64,000 bases of DNA. Origin: Schistocephalus solidus (Eukaryota > Platyhelminthes > Cestoda > Diphyllobothriidea > Diphyllobothriidae). Under the pieces are notes generated by a model. That model was not told the origin of the DNA and made no database searches. It was given only the letters and a program-made list of their open reading frames with translations. Numbering within the stretch: position 1 is the first letter of the stretch; every line of letters starts with the position of its first letter. A program made the translations under genes and the position numbers. Where the stretch lies: positions 47,321 to 111,320 of the forward strand of contig WEDG01008616.1 of assembly GCA_017591395.1 (NCBI GenBank), written 5' to 3'. Below, piece after piece: positions 47,559 to 59,535 of the stretch.

Positions 47559-48600
47559 GGATAGGCATTTATGAGTCTTGTAGGTCACTAACCAACAGCT
47601 ATAGCTTGCCCATATGCCGTGACTATAACTGTGAGGAAGGGGAAACCTGCCTCTTCACCGACAATCAATCAATCGTGTTGCATTCTTTTTTATTTCTGCT
47701 TCTGAAGAGAGGTTGAAATCCTTCGATGAGTGTGCGGTTTTGGGATCTACAAATAGGTATTCGACTGAGAGATTACCTTAAGGGACGGATTATTTATTTA
47801 TTGCCAGTTTGTAGGCATGGTCAAAAGAGATATACAGTAGAGGATTGAGCTGGCAGTGAAAAAGTTCCTGATCATTCTTTCAGGAGAAAAACTGCAGCTT
47901 ATTGAGTGATTATTGTTTGGGACGGGGAAAGGTTGACACACGTGCACGGGGTAGTCCTTCTCCCTTCACTGATATTGATCCAGTATTCTCTACCAGTAGA
48001 CGGTGACGGGGATCCACACACAATCGTAGTTCACCATCCTTCATTGGAAGTATATCAATAGGTGAGGCCCAAGGGGAAGCCGACGGACGGATAATATCGG
48101 CTTTTAAAGACTCATCTAGCACCTTATCCACTTCTTAATTTGTAGTGAATATGGATGAAGCCACTTGGTTGCCAGATAGGTTCGGAAGACCCCGTATCAA
48201 TAACGTGTCGTAATTTGTCTGTGCACCCTATATTTTATTTTGACCAAGCAATAACCTCGGGGAAAAGATTAAAGTATGTTTTTTGACTTCTTGCCGATGA
48301 ATATGGTCCGTATCTACTGTCTGGGCGAGAGGTTCGTCGATAACCATTGGGTTACAAGAAAGGGATGTGATCGCAGCTTGGAAAACGGTGATCAAAATAC
48401 AAATGGCGGTCTTCTGCTGGACCTGGATGTCTGGGAGGGAAATAAACCGGGCGATCTTTTACATGAATAATGCAGCCAGTAGCAGATAGGAAATATGCTC
48501 CTTAAATGAAATCTGAATAAAGTTTTGGCGTAACTTAAAACGATGTTTAAAAGAGTATGTCCCCATAAGTTAAGATATATAGATGCTATGGGTTACCGGT
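47559..48600 (-). mobile_element. Gypsy-like LTR retrotransposon fragment G1
   Basis: Minus strand at 48131-47990: KVLDESLKADIIRPSASPW, then SPIDILPMKDGELRLCVD, the conserved start of gypsy-type RT (IIRPSxSPWASP...KDG..R.CVDYR). Sequence upstream (48140-48590), probably protease or linker, is repeated in G2 and G3. A LINE-E tail copy (about 47790-47985, minus) lies directly after the RT fragment, so the RT is cut off at CVDPRHRLL. Confidence 0.6.
47790..47985 (-). mobile_element. LINE-E 3' end copy within G1
   Basis: The reverse complement matches 54620-54810: the CTGCAG-TTTTCTCCTGAAA block, GATCAGGA, the CACTG-CAGCT block, and the ending GCCAGT/CAATAAATAAAT. The 3' tail is an ATAA-type repeat. 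A similar copy is present in G2 (about 49240-49420). Confidence 0.55.
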
Positions 48601-48611
48601 GGATAGCCAGA

Positions 48612-50000
48612 GGATAGGTATTTATGAGTCTTGTAGGTCACTAACCACCAGCTATAGCTTGCCCATATGCCGTGAGTATAACTGTGAGGAAGGGAACACC
48701 GGCCTCTTCACCGACAATCGATCCTTCATGTTGCGTCTTGTTTTACTTCTGCTTCTGCAGAGAGGTTGATATCCTTCTATGAGTGTGGTCTTTCGGGATC
48801 TACAAATAGGTCTTCGACAAGGAGATTTCCTAAAGACGACGGATAATTAATTAATTTATTTATTTATTGCCAGTTTGCACGCATGGTCATTTAGAATTTA
48901 GAATTTAGAATTTATATTTGGTTAGCACCGGGAAGGTACTGTCTAAGCAAACATTAGTAACGAAATAAAGTTATGACAATGTGTGCAGATAAAATGTACA
49001 AATTCATAAATTGTCCTGCTATGTCAACAGTTAGCAATGTTTTAAAATTAATGGTGAACTAGAAAAAATAGGCAGTGAACAAAAACTCCTACCATGAAAA
49101 TGGAGGCAGAGTTCAATAGGCCTTCATTTTCGAAAAGAAGGTAGGACAAAAAAACTGCTTAGGAAAAAATAGTCAGGTGGTAGAATAGGGTAATACTGCA
49201 GTAGCATTTCAGAATGAGATAATGAAACGTCGAGGTGATTCGTTCTTGATATACAATAGAGGATTGAGCTGACAGTGAAAAAAATTCCTGATCATTCCTT
49301 CAAGTTTTTTCAGGAGAAAAACTGCAGCTTATTGAGTGATTAATGTTCGGGACGGGGAAAGATTGACACACGTGCGTGGGGTAGTCCATCTCCCTTCACT
49401 GTTATGGATCCAGTATTCTCTACCAGCAGACGGTGACGGGGATCCACGCACAATCCTAGTTCACCATCCTTCATTGGGACTATATCAATAGGTGAGGCCC
49501 AAGGGAAAGTTGACGGACGGATAATATCGGCTTTTTAGGGACTCATCTAGTACCTTATCCACTTCTTATTTGTAGTAAAAAGGGATGTGGCGAGGTGGTT
49601 GCTAGATAGGTTCGGAAGACCCCGTATTAATAACGTGTCGTAATTTGTCTGTGCGCCCTATATTTTAGGTTGACCAAGCAATAACCTCGGCGAACGATTG
49701 AAGCATGTTTTTGACTTCTAGCCGATGAATATGGTCCGTATCTACTGTCTGGGCGAGAAGATCGTTGATATCCATTGGGTTGAAAGGAATGGATGTTATC
49801 ACATCTTGCAAAACTGGATCAAAATACGAATGGGGGTCTTCTGCTGGACCTGGTTGACTTGAAGGGAAATAAACCTGGTGATCTTTTACATGAATAATGC
49901 AGCCCGTAGCAGATAAGAAATCGGTTTCTAATATGAAATCTCAATAAAATTTTGGAGTAACTTGAAACGATGTTTAACAGGGTTAGTCCCCACAAGTTGA
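48612..50000 (-). mobile_element. Gypsy-like fragment G2, tandem to G1
   Basis: Repeats G1 in the same order and orientation at a period of about 1.05 kb at its start (47559 against 48612). The RT-start block is recognisable at about 49440-49570 but is frameshifted. A LINE-B-family 3' tail (48893-49245) with ATTTAGA repeats is inserted. Confidence 0.55.
48893..49245 (-). mobile_element. LINE-B-family 3' tail with (ATTTAGA)n end
   Basis: Nearly the same as 45104-45450 of the insertion in E2. The 3' end is a short run of ATTTAGA repeats at 48893-48914. No coding part remains. Confidence 0.65.
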
Positions 50001-50002
50001 TG

Positions 50003-50411
50003 ATCTCGTGACCTCTACTGTCCCCTCTTCGTTTCGACAATGTTGTCTACGATGAGTTCGTTCTCTCTCACATCCACTGGTGTTTATAAACAGTAGCTCT
50101 GACTGCTATATTATCTCTCACCCGACAAGGAGCTTTCCGAACCCTCATACGTTGTCAGCAACATCAAAATACTATCCCATTGCATTAAGCTATTATTTTT
50201 TAGTGAAGCCGTTTTTTTTCTCCTATTTTTTTAAATTGGCAGCTCGCCGAACTCCGCCTTCGATTAAACCCTAGGAGTTTTTTTACTGCTTCTTTTCCAG
50301 TTCACCTTATATGCCAAAGATTGTTGACTTTTGTCTTAAAAATGGTAAATCGTTTTGAATCGGATACGTTTACCATACTACTCAGTTTCTGCTGTTCATA
50401 TGGATGCTCAC
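50003..50411 (+). mobile_element. LINE-B 3' UTR copy, inverted relative to 50.9-51.3 kb
   Basis: The reverse complement of 50890-51310 matches through most of its length, e.g. AACAGTAGCTCTGACTGCTA, TATTATCTCTCAC, ACTATCCCATTGCAT, TTTTTTTAAATTGGC and GAACTCCGCCT. Together the two form a broken inverted repeat around G3. Confidence 0.65.
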
Positions 50412-50885
50412 ATAGGGCAGCGAGGACTGTTATTACAGCTTGCAAAACTTGATCAAAATACAAATGGGGGTTTTCTGTTGGACCTGGTTGTCTTGGAGGG
50501 AAATAAACCTGGTGATCTTTTACATGAATAATGCAGCCCGTAGCAGATTGGAACTCGGTTTCTAATATGCAATCTCAATAAAGTTTTGGAGTAACTAAAA
50601 ACGATGTTATACAGAGTTAGTCCCCATAAGTTAAGATATATAGATACTATGGGTTACCTGCCCATATGCCGGAACTATAACTGTGAGGAAGGGGGCACCG
50701 GCCTCTTCACCGACAATCGATCATTTCTGTTGCATCCTGTTTTACTTCTGCTTCTGAAGAGAGGTTGATATTCATCGATGAGTGTGGTCTTTCGGGATCT
50801 ACAAATAAATAAATTGTATATTTAAGACCCAGAGAGCCCCGTTATTTCAAACTTATTATCACGGTATGAATAAATACAAAGTGGA
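50412..50885 (-). mobile_element. Gypsy-like fragment G3 between inverted LINE tails
   Basis: Contains the same block as G1 and G2 (TGGACCTGGTTG, GGAGGGAAATAAACCTGGTG, GCAGCCCGTAGCAGAT) and the TGCCCATATGCCG block. Shorter than the other copies; no RT part remains. Confidence 0.5.
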
Positions 50886-51234
50886 TAATTGCTGTACTAT
50901 GTTGGCATCCATATGAATAGCATACAAAGAGTTGTATTGTAGGCATATCCGATTCAGAACGATTTGTATTTTTAAAACAATAGTCAACAATCTTTGACAG
51001 ATACGGTGAACTAGAAAGGAAGCAGTAAAAAAACGCCTATGGTTAAATCGGAGGCGGAGTTCGGCGAGCAGCCAATTTAAAAAAAATTAGCAGAAAAAAA
51101 CTGCTTCACTTAAAAATTAATAGCTAGATGCAATGGGATAGTATTGTGATGTTTCTCACAACGTATATGGGTTCGGAACGCTCCTTGTCATGTGAGAGAT
51201 AATATAGCAGTCAGAGCTACTGTTTCTAACCACC

Positions 51235-51689
51235 AGTGGAGGTGAGAGTGGAGGAAATCATCGTGGACACCAGGGTCAAAACGAAGAGGGGACAGTAGAG
51301 GTCATGAGATCATCATCGAGATGCGACCTTGCTGACTGCATAGTCCACCACCAAGATGCGAAACCATCAGAACCCGCCTTTATTATCAACTGAACCTGGA
51401 GACCATCGTCGGAGTTGCAAGATCGGAGGAAAGTATCAAGGTTGTCAAGAGTTGGCGATGCAGTGGAGGTGAGAGAGGAGGAACTCATCTTGGACAGCAG
51501 GTTCGAAACAAAGAGGGGACAGTAGAGGTCACGAGATCATCATCGAGATGCAACCTTGCTGACTGCATAGTCTACCAATCAAAGAGGCGAAACCATCAGA
51601 ACCCGCCTCGATCACTAACTGAACCTGTAGACCGTCGTCAGGGTTGCAAATTCGGAGGAAATTATCAAGGTTGTCAAGAGTTGGTGATG
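51235..51689. repeat. Tandem duplication of 227 bases in LINE-B 3' region
   Basis: Unit 1 is 51235-51461 and unit 2 is 51462-51689. Each starts AGTGGAGGTGAGAG and contains GAGGGGACAGTAGAGGTCA, GAGATCATCATCGAGATGC and AACCATCAGAACCCGCCT, ending TTGTCAAGAGTTGG. The units are diverged by roughly a tenth. Confidence 0.8.
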
Positions 51690-54097
51690 CATACTAAAAA
51701 GGAGGGGACGAAAAAGTGAATGCAAAGATTGACTCTGCGGAGGATGATGGAAATATTTTTAGAGACCAATATAATATCAAGGGAACTGCCTCCAATACCA
51801 GGAGTACCTTTTCAAAATCCAAAAGTTACGAGCTCGGAAGGAAACAGACAATAAGGATTTTATATCTTCCGAAGTTAAATGTTTGCGTAATTTGGTTTTG
51901 AAAATAGCTAATGTGGACGACAACCTAATCTCCAGTGGAAGATTATTCCATATGAAAGCATATTTGGAGGCAAAAAAATTGAGAACGGTTAGTTGTGGAG
52001 CTAAGGGGTGGTGAAATGATCATGGAGGAATTACGAGTGGCATAGGGTCAATCTACTGGAGTGAGAGCGTTAATTCGTGGGAGATTTGGGCTAGAAATAA
52101 CGCATAACAGGAAGCAGAGACCGGCTTCGTGTCTTCTAACCCATAGAAATTTAATGTTTGCTAACTGGCATCTATCCGTATAAGAGATACTGGATTCAGG
52201 AAGAGAAAATAGTCTTCGAGTATAAACCCTCTGAAATTTTTCAATCTTACTGCGGTCAGAGGCGTTCATCAGCCCAAAGAGGGGACTGCAGTATTCTAAG
52301 ATAGGAAGAACAAACATGCGGTATAGGTTTAACTTTATTTCCGGTAGGAAGAAATTATGTGATATAAAACCCAATATCTGTGCAGCCTTTGCGGAAATTC
52401 GATCTGCATGAGGCGATAACGCTAGCTTATTCGTGTAACTTAGACCTAAGTCTTTTATGGTTGATCGTTCTAAAAGTGTACTTTTTTGAAATACTAGGGG
52501 TCCAGAAAGCTTGGCGGGGCAAAAAACATGAAACTACTCTTGGATGGAGAAAATTTCATCTACCAGCTAGAGCTCCAACGTGAGAGCATAAGTAGATCAG
52601 TGTTGATTTTATCAACGCAACTATTGGCAGTGTCTTTAGAAAATGAATAAATGCACTTGAGTTCGAGAGCGTAAACGAAATTTTGTGAATTTGTGAGTAA
52701 AGTGGAAATTTCGTTTATGTACAGAATGAAGAGAAGGGGAACTAGAATCATGCCTTGAAAAACGCCACTCGTGCTCGGCTGAGGCATCGAATAGCTTTTA
52801 CCTATTAAGGCCTTCTGGCTGCGGTAAGACAAGTAGGAACCAATGAAGTCAAGGAGAGGAGGCCGGATGCCGAGGGCTTCCATTTTCACCAGAAGACGTC
52901 TTTACGGTACCTTGTCAAAGGCTTTGCTCAGGTCAAAGTAGATCACAACCACTGACTGCTGCTCATTACGAAGGGAAGTGACGAGGTTAAGAAAAGCTAA
53001 GTGGCACACTTTGCATGATCTCCCAGGTATAAAACCATATTGCGAGTCGCTTAAGAGCTTATTTTCTAGACGAAAATCGATAATTTGATTAAAAATATTT
53101 CTTTCAAGACGTTTTGCTAGAGCCGGCGTTTTGTTAACGCCTCGATAATTATTTACGTCCGAACGAGATCCCGACTTGCAGACAGGAAGAATAATAGATG
53201 TCTTCCATGAGTCAGGAAAGAATCCGTTTAAAAGATGAACTGAGAATATATGGCTTAGCAATCAGGGGAAGCTTGGCACTCTCTTAATAACTGAGTTTTG
53301 AATACTGTCAGTCCCTGAAGAGTGCGAGTTTTTTAAGACTAATTATTTGCTTACGACTTAGTTCTAAGGAGAAATCAATGGTGCTGTTAACATTCAATGA
53401 GGATGCCTGAAACGTCGGAACCGTTTCAGATTCCATCGTAAGATGATTTGCAAAGAACGCACTAAACAGTTCTGCCTTGTCAGAGTCTTCGAGAACGAAG
53501 TTATTGTCTTCGATTAGTAATGGAGGACTTTCATAACCTCGTTTAGAGGAGGATCGATGGCGGAACAGTTGAGCAACAGATTTTGCAGAGTTTGGCTCAT
53601 TAAATGCACAAGATTCCCTCTGTCTGTCACATGCAAGACGAATCTTAGAGGCTAATTCAAAAATCTCTGATATCCTTAGATGTACAGATAACGAACTATT
53701 ATATTGATCTTTCAACTGCTTCCTCAATTTCTTTAGTTGTGGCAAAAGAAAGTGAGGAACGGTGGATTCCGAAACGTAGGGCTTGACTATTTTGGTTGAC
53801 AGAATTTCCAGGATGTTATTTGAAACGACTGACATGAAGTCACAAAGACTTGTTGCGTCGTTCATGGAGGAGAGATGCTGTCAGTCCAATAAGTCCAAAA
53901 AATTATTGATTAAGCTCATATCTGCGAGGTCAAAAGCATGGCGCTAGCCTTCGATGAAACAATCAGAAGGCAACAGTGAATTAATTTATGGTCACTTTGG
54001 AAGAGACCCTGCTTAAAATCAACGAAAAGGGGAGCAATGTCGTTTGTGAAAATCAGGTCTTAAATATGATTGTCTCTCTTGGAAGAACGGACAAGCT

Positions 54098-54835
54098 GGG
54101 AGTGAACGCGAGTGAACGGAGGAAGATAGAATCAGTCCAGCACTTCTTTACTAAAAGAGTTATTACTTCAGAGCACAGAAACCTGTCCTACCTTTAACCC
54201 CCTTACATCCCTGAGGCAGCTCGACCACTGTCGGCGCACCAATCATAGAGATGTATTCTTATTTCTTCCTTTGGCACGCACCGTTAAATACCGTCAGTTT
54301 TTTCGGTAAATGCTATAGCAATCTGGAATAAACTACCCAGAATTATTAAAATTCAGCAAAAACTATCCTTTGTTTACGAGAGCTGTCACTAGTTTTTCTA
54401 CATTCAGGACACCTTCCGCGAATTTTTGGGTGCTGATTCTCTGGAAGCTCTTTTCCGTTCTGATGGCGTCCACGGACTCTGAATCCTATGCCGGACTTCA
54501 TGCTGAAGGCAATATTGCTGGCTCTGCAGTCCGTAATCGGGTTATTCCTCAGTCTACAGCTAGCAGCCGCTCGCCGGCATACTTGCTGCTTGTACAGAAG
54601 ACCAGATCCACAACACCGAAAGGAGAAGTATTACACTGTGCACCTGTGTCAACACTTCCCTGTCCTAAACTTTAATCTGTTCAACAAGCTGCAGTTTTTT
54701 CTCCTGAAAATACCTTAAAGAACGATCAGGAGTTTTTTTTCACTGTCAGCTGGACCCCTTACTGTATATATCCCTTTTGACCTTGCCTGTAAACTGGCAA
54801 TAAATAAAATAATAATAATAATAAATTAGAAAAAT
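54098..54835 (+). mobile_element. LINE-E: 5'-truncated LINE nested in LINE-B endonuclease
   Basis: Plus-strand RT C-terminal piece NASERRKIESVQHFFTKRV followed by HRNLSYL, a decayed coding stretch with AIAIWNKLPRIIK, then 3' UTR and a tail of AATAAATAAAATAATAAT type at 54800-54830. It splits the LINE-B endonuclease between the VDNINFSNL block and the DLIFTND block, so it is younger than LINE-B. Confidence 0.7.
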
Positions 54836-55384
54836 TAATGTTATCGACAAAAGGCTGAAATTTGGGTGGACAAAAGTTTAAAATCCAGTCAATTTCAGGA
54901 AAACTTAAATCCCCAGCGATTATTTTTATGTTGAAATTGGACTTCGAAACCAATTTAAAAATTGCACAAAATTTTGCATCATCATCATCAGATGATGAAT
55001 TAGGCGGGTTGTAAATACATCCGAGAATCGCCTTTTGCCGAGGCGACAGGATAATGGGTGCGAAGCAGTATTTACCAGAGAATGGCGTAACATCTAGATC
55101 AAACGGGAAGTTCGTAGATGAAGCTTTAATATAGAGAAGACAACCACCACCACGCATGCTTATGCGGTCTTGACGGTAGAGATCATACTGGTCTATGACA
55201 AGCGAGAGTCAGAAATTAAGGGATGGGTCCAAGATTCAGTTAGACATAAAACATCGGGCATTAACTCGAAAGCAATGGCCCTCAGTTGGGCCATCTTATT
55301 TAAAAAAGATCTAGCATTAAGTTCGAGTATTCAATTCAATTTATTGAGGGAAATAGGCATGGGCCTTTGAGTACGCTATTTAAA

Positions 55385-58300
55385 ACGTAAAATTAAGTGC
55401 GGTATACAGAGAAACCGTGTGGATTGCAAAGGTACAAAAGGCGGTCATAAAAATATGACAAGTGGTGCACGACTCTCGAGGGTTAAGATAAATTCCTCAT
55501 CGCTCAGGCTTGTTGTGGAACACAAAACTGTCAAGGCTCCTTTTAAAGCTTTCCAGCTATGGTGACATCACAACGTCTTCAGGGAGGGCATTCAATGGTT
55601 TAACCATTCTGACAGAGAAGGAGAACTTGCGCACATCCAGTCTCGCCTGCTGGACACGCAGTTTCAATGGGTGACCTCGGAGATGGGTCGTGGCGGCAAA
55701 TTCAAAGAAGTCCGAGAATTCCAGGCAACAATCCAATCCATTCACAATGCGGAATGTCTGCAGGAGATCACCACGCATTTGCCTATAACTCAAAGGGAAC
55801 AGATTAAGATTCATTAGGTGGGTTGGATATTGCAAGGAGTTTTGACTTCTTATCATTTTGGTGGATTTCCTCTGTACTCTTTCGAGGCAGTTCTGATTTT
55901 GAACTGTCCAGGGTTTCCCAAGCTTGCATAGCATATTCCAAATGCGGCTTAATGAATGTTCCAAAAGTCGTAGCGAAGAGATCTTCTTCGAAATCCAAAA
56001 AGGCTCGTCTGATGGCATACAACACTGCAATTGCGCTCTTCGCCACTTTCGAGCAGTGAGACGATGGTTTTAAGGTGGTGGTCGTCAGCACGCCAAGGTC
56101 CTTGTGGGTTTCCACGTTTTTTAAGGCTTCACAGTTGAGAAAGTAACTCCTACTTTCGGCAGATCCAGATGGGTTGCCTAAGCGAAGTATTGTATACTTA
56201 TCGACGTTGAACCGCAAAAGCCAATGATTCGACCACTCCTCCAACCGAGTTAGGTTGATCTGCAGTTTATCTTCGACAGCAGGGCTCTGGATTACATTCC
56301 AGATTTTACTGTCATCGGCAAACATTGCTGCTTCGCAGTCGAAATTCCTGACACAATCGTTCACGTTTATTAAAAACAGTATTGGCCCTAGAACTGAACC
56401 CTGAGGAACACCACTCTCGACCACAGCAGAACTTTACCTCTCTTGGCCGATGCACACAACCTGGCGCCGACCCACGAGGAAGTTTTCGATCCACTTGAGG
56501 AGGTTAACTCTGATTCCAATTCTTTCTAGCTTGTACAGCAGTCTCTCGTGCGGCACAGTATCAAAGGCCTTTTCAAAGTCACTGAAGGCAATGTGAACCA
56601 CGTGTCTATCTTCAAGTGCTTGGATCCACCTCTGGAGCGAATACAGCAAATTCGTTGTGCATGATCTTCCTTTGCTGAACCCGTGTTGACAGCTTGATAA
56701 CAAATTATGAGTTTCTAGGAATTTCACTAATTCGCTCTTGATGATCCTTTCCATAATCTTGCCAAGGAATCGAAATCCAAAAAGGCTCGTCTGATGGCAT
56801 GCAACACCGCAATTGCGCTCTTCGCCACTTTCGAGTAGTGAGACGATGGTTTTAAGGTGGTGGTCATCAGCACACCAAAATCCTTTTGGGTTTCCACGTC
56901 TTTTAAGGCTTCACCGTTGAGAAAGTAACTTCTACTTTCGGCAGATCAGACGGGTTGCCTAAGCGAAGTATTGTACACTTATCGACGTTGAACCGCAAAA
57001 GCCAATGATTCGACCACTCCTCCAACCGAGTTAGGTTGATCTGCAGTTTATCTTCGTCAGCAGGGCTCTGGATTACATTCCAGATTTTAATGTCGTCGGA
57101 AAACATTGCTGCTTCACAGTTCGAGATTCCTGACACAATCTTCCAGGTATATAAAAACAGTATTGGCCCTAGTACTGAACCCTGAGGAACCCCCACTCTC
57201 GACCGCAGCAGAACTTGACCTCTCTTGGCCGATGCACACAACCTGGCGCCGACCCACGAGGAAGTTTTCGATCCACTTGAGGAGGTTACCTCTAATTCCA
57301 AATCTTTCTAGCTTGTAAAGCAGTCTCTCGTGCGGCACAGTATCGAAGGCCTTTTGAAAGTCAATGAAGGCAATGTGAACCGCGTGTCTATCTTCAAGTG
57401 CTTGGGTCCACCTCTGGAGCGAATACAGCAAATTCGTTGTGCATGATCTTCCTTTTCTGAACCCGTGTTGACAGCTTGATAACAAATTATGAGTCTCTAG
57501 GAATTTCACCAATTCGCTCTTGATGATCCTTTTCCATAATCTTGCCAAGGATGCATGTTAAGCTTATGGGCCTGTAGTTTGTCACTGACGCCCGGCTACC
57601 GCTTTTGTACAAAGGGAGTTATATGTGCCAGCTTCCAATCGAAAGGAAGTGTTCGGGAGTCAAAGGACTTTTTGAAAGAGCACTGACAAAGGTGCGGAAA
57701 GTTCATTGGCGAGTTCTTTCAGAAGCTTGGGTGGAAGCTCGTCTGGTCCTGGGGATTTCGACTCTTTTAGTTCTTTTAATTCCTTTTGTATCAGAAATTC
57801 TGAGAATGAGTATGTGGCTAATGCTTGCAGTCGGCGGGTTATCCACTGAGGGACGAAGGAACCTTACCTCGTTGTAGTGAAGACTGAGCGGTAGAACTGT
57901 GAAAAAGTACTCGGCTTTTTCTGTTTTCAGAAATTTTCGACGCCCACGGCAGTCTTAATCAGCGGTATTTGATGTTTTATTCCTTGTACATCTACGGAGA
58001 TAACTGTAGACTAACTTTGGATTCTGCGTTGCCTTTTTGCAGCAAAGTCTTCTCAAATTCTCTTTGCGTTGTAAGAATAAGGCTTCTCATTTTGTTTCTC
58101 TGTGCTTTTATACTTATTAAAATAGGCGACTTGATTAGACTCGCAATATTTTTCTCCACAACTTGTGCTTCCTGTTTATTTCCCTTTTTTAAGTTGCTGT
58201 CTAGCCACCCAGGACGCTTTGCTGTGATGGACACTCGTTAGCGGGCAGTGGTTGTCAATAAGTTGCAGAAGAACATTTCGGAAGGACTCCCCAATCTTCG

Positions 58301-59535
58301 TTTACGGTGCTCGAAAACATTGAGGTCCAGTTGATGTGTGTTAAATCTGCTCGCATCTGATGAAAAGTTTCCTCGCCAAACGTTACGCCGTTTTTCCTCT
58401 ATAGCAGGGGCACAGCGGAGAATAAGGAGTAGTCCCATACTATAAGCACCACATGATCACTACGACCGAGCGGAGGCATTGAAATAATCTCGTCAATGCT
58501 GCCTGATGTTTTTCGTGAAAACGAGGTCAAGACAGTTAGCCCTTTGTCCTTCACGTGTTCTTGTGGGGAAAGGGACATGCTGTGTGAGGAGTGCATTCAA
58601 GGTCTTTTGCAGAAAAATATAATCAAAAGTCGATTTCGGGCATGATGATTGAACAGTGCTCCAGTTAATTCCTGGTGCGTTGAAGTCACCCATAATCATT
58701 ACATTAGGTCTACTGGAGAACTTTTTCTAATTGTTCCAACAAGTGGGTGTCCGCGACTCGGTCTATCCTAGGTGGCCGATAGACAATGAGGACATCTAGA
58801 CATGGAGAGCCAAGAGCCTTGATGTTCAACCATATGGCTTCAGTGCTGCACGCAAAACTTGCTCGTCTTGTCAGACACTATTAGCACGTCTTTCACATAC
58901 ACAATTATTCCACCACCCTGTCGGTTTTCTCTGTCCCTCCGATATATTTGGTACCCAGACAATGTTATTTCGCTATCTAGAATACTGCCCGACAGCCAGG
59001 TTTCGGTTACTGCTATCACATCCGGAGATACTTCGGCAAGGCAAATTTTTAACTCATCAAGTTTTTGATAAAAGGCTTTGCGCATTTGTATACAAGCACT
59101 TCAATTTTGCGCCAACCAAGTTTCCTGTTGCGTTTGTCAATTTTATGGGCCCAACTGCGTCTCCTCTAACGTCAAGGTCGTATGTCTTTTCCGTTTCGTG
59201 ATGATTTTCGGTGACTCTGGTTTCTTTAGTGAGAACGCTGGGCGTTACGGAATCAGTTCTGACATCTCTTTGGGCAATTGGTTCCCTGATGGTTTTGGCA
59301 TTAGTGAGGTGGCTGCCGTTGTCCTCAGAACAATCGGTTGGTTCAATGGAAAATTCGTATTCTTTTGAACTACCTTCCCCTTGAAAATAGCCAGATTGTG
59401 TTCGCCAGCCTTCAGTCTTGATTGTAGTTCCAAGACAAGTTCCCGGCGTTTCAGCCTTTCCGCAGGGGAGTAGTCCGGTTGAAAAAAACTCTGTATGCGA
59501 GTGACGTTTTGATTATCTTCTCCATCATTTTGCAA
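55385..59535 (-). mobile_element. LINE-C: CR1-like LINE with ORF1 end, endonuclease and RT
   Basis: Minus strand. ORF1 C-terminal end (59480-59245): YSPAERLKRRELVLELQ, GEHNLAIFKGKVV. Endonuclease (59085-58490): VIAVTETWLSGS, RENRQGGGIIVYV, MIMGDFNAPGINW and NCLDLVFTKN. RT (about 57880-55557): KSELVKFLETHNLLSSCQHG, IDFQKAFDTVPHERLLYKL, GVPQGSVLGPILFL, AMFADDSKIWNV and HLEYAMQAWE. The C-terminus is FSVRMVKPLNALPEDVV. Frameshifts and stops throughout; the RT core is present twice. Confidence 0.82.
55988..57547 (-). repeat. 780-base tandem duplication inside LINE-C RT
   Basis: Unit 1 (55988-56767) and unit 2 (56768-57547) both run from CGAAATCCAAAAAGGCTCGT to CATAATCTTGCCAAGG and encode the RT fingers and palm, from KSELVKFLETHN through QKAFDTVPHERL/EKAFDTVPHERL and the FADD region (AMFADDSKIW in unit 1, AMFSDDIKIW in unit 2). 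The unit length is divisible by three. Unit 2 has Ser in place of Ala in the FADD box. Confidence 0.8.

Larger units (their letters stand above)
50890..55370 (-). mobile_element. LINE-B: CR1/jockey-like LINE, multiply broken
   Basis: Minus strand, 5' end at about 55370. Endonuclease: LCLTESW (about 55240), MRGGGCLLYI, GDLSFPEIDW, then, after a nested insertion (54098-54835), DLIFTND and FQSDHKLIHC. RT: LPQLKKLRKQLKDQYN, SWKTSIILPVCKSG, QYGFIPGRSC, VVIYFDLSKAFDKVP (motif A), STSGVFQGMILVPLLFIL, a destroyed YADD (VYALELK) and LPILEYCSPLFGL. The C-terminus is FFASKYAFIWNNLP in a shifted frame at about 51945. At least six frame breaks. The 3' UTR (51.7-50.9 kb) contains a tandem duplication. Confidence 0.8.
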
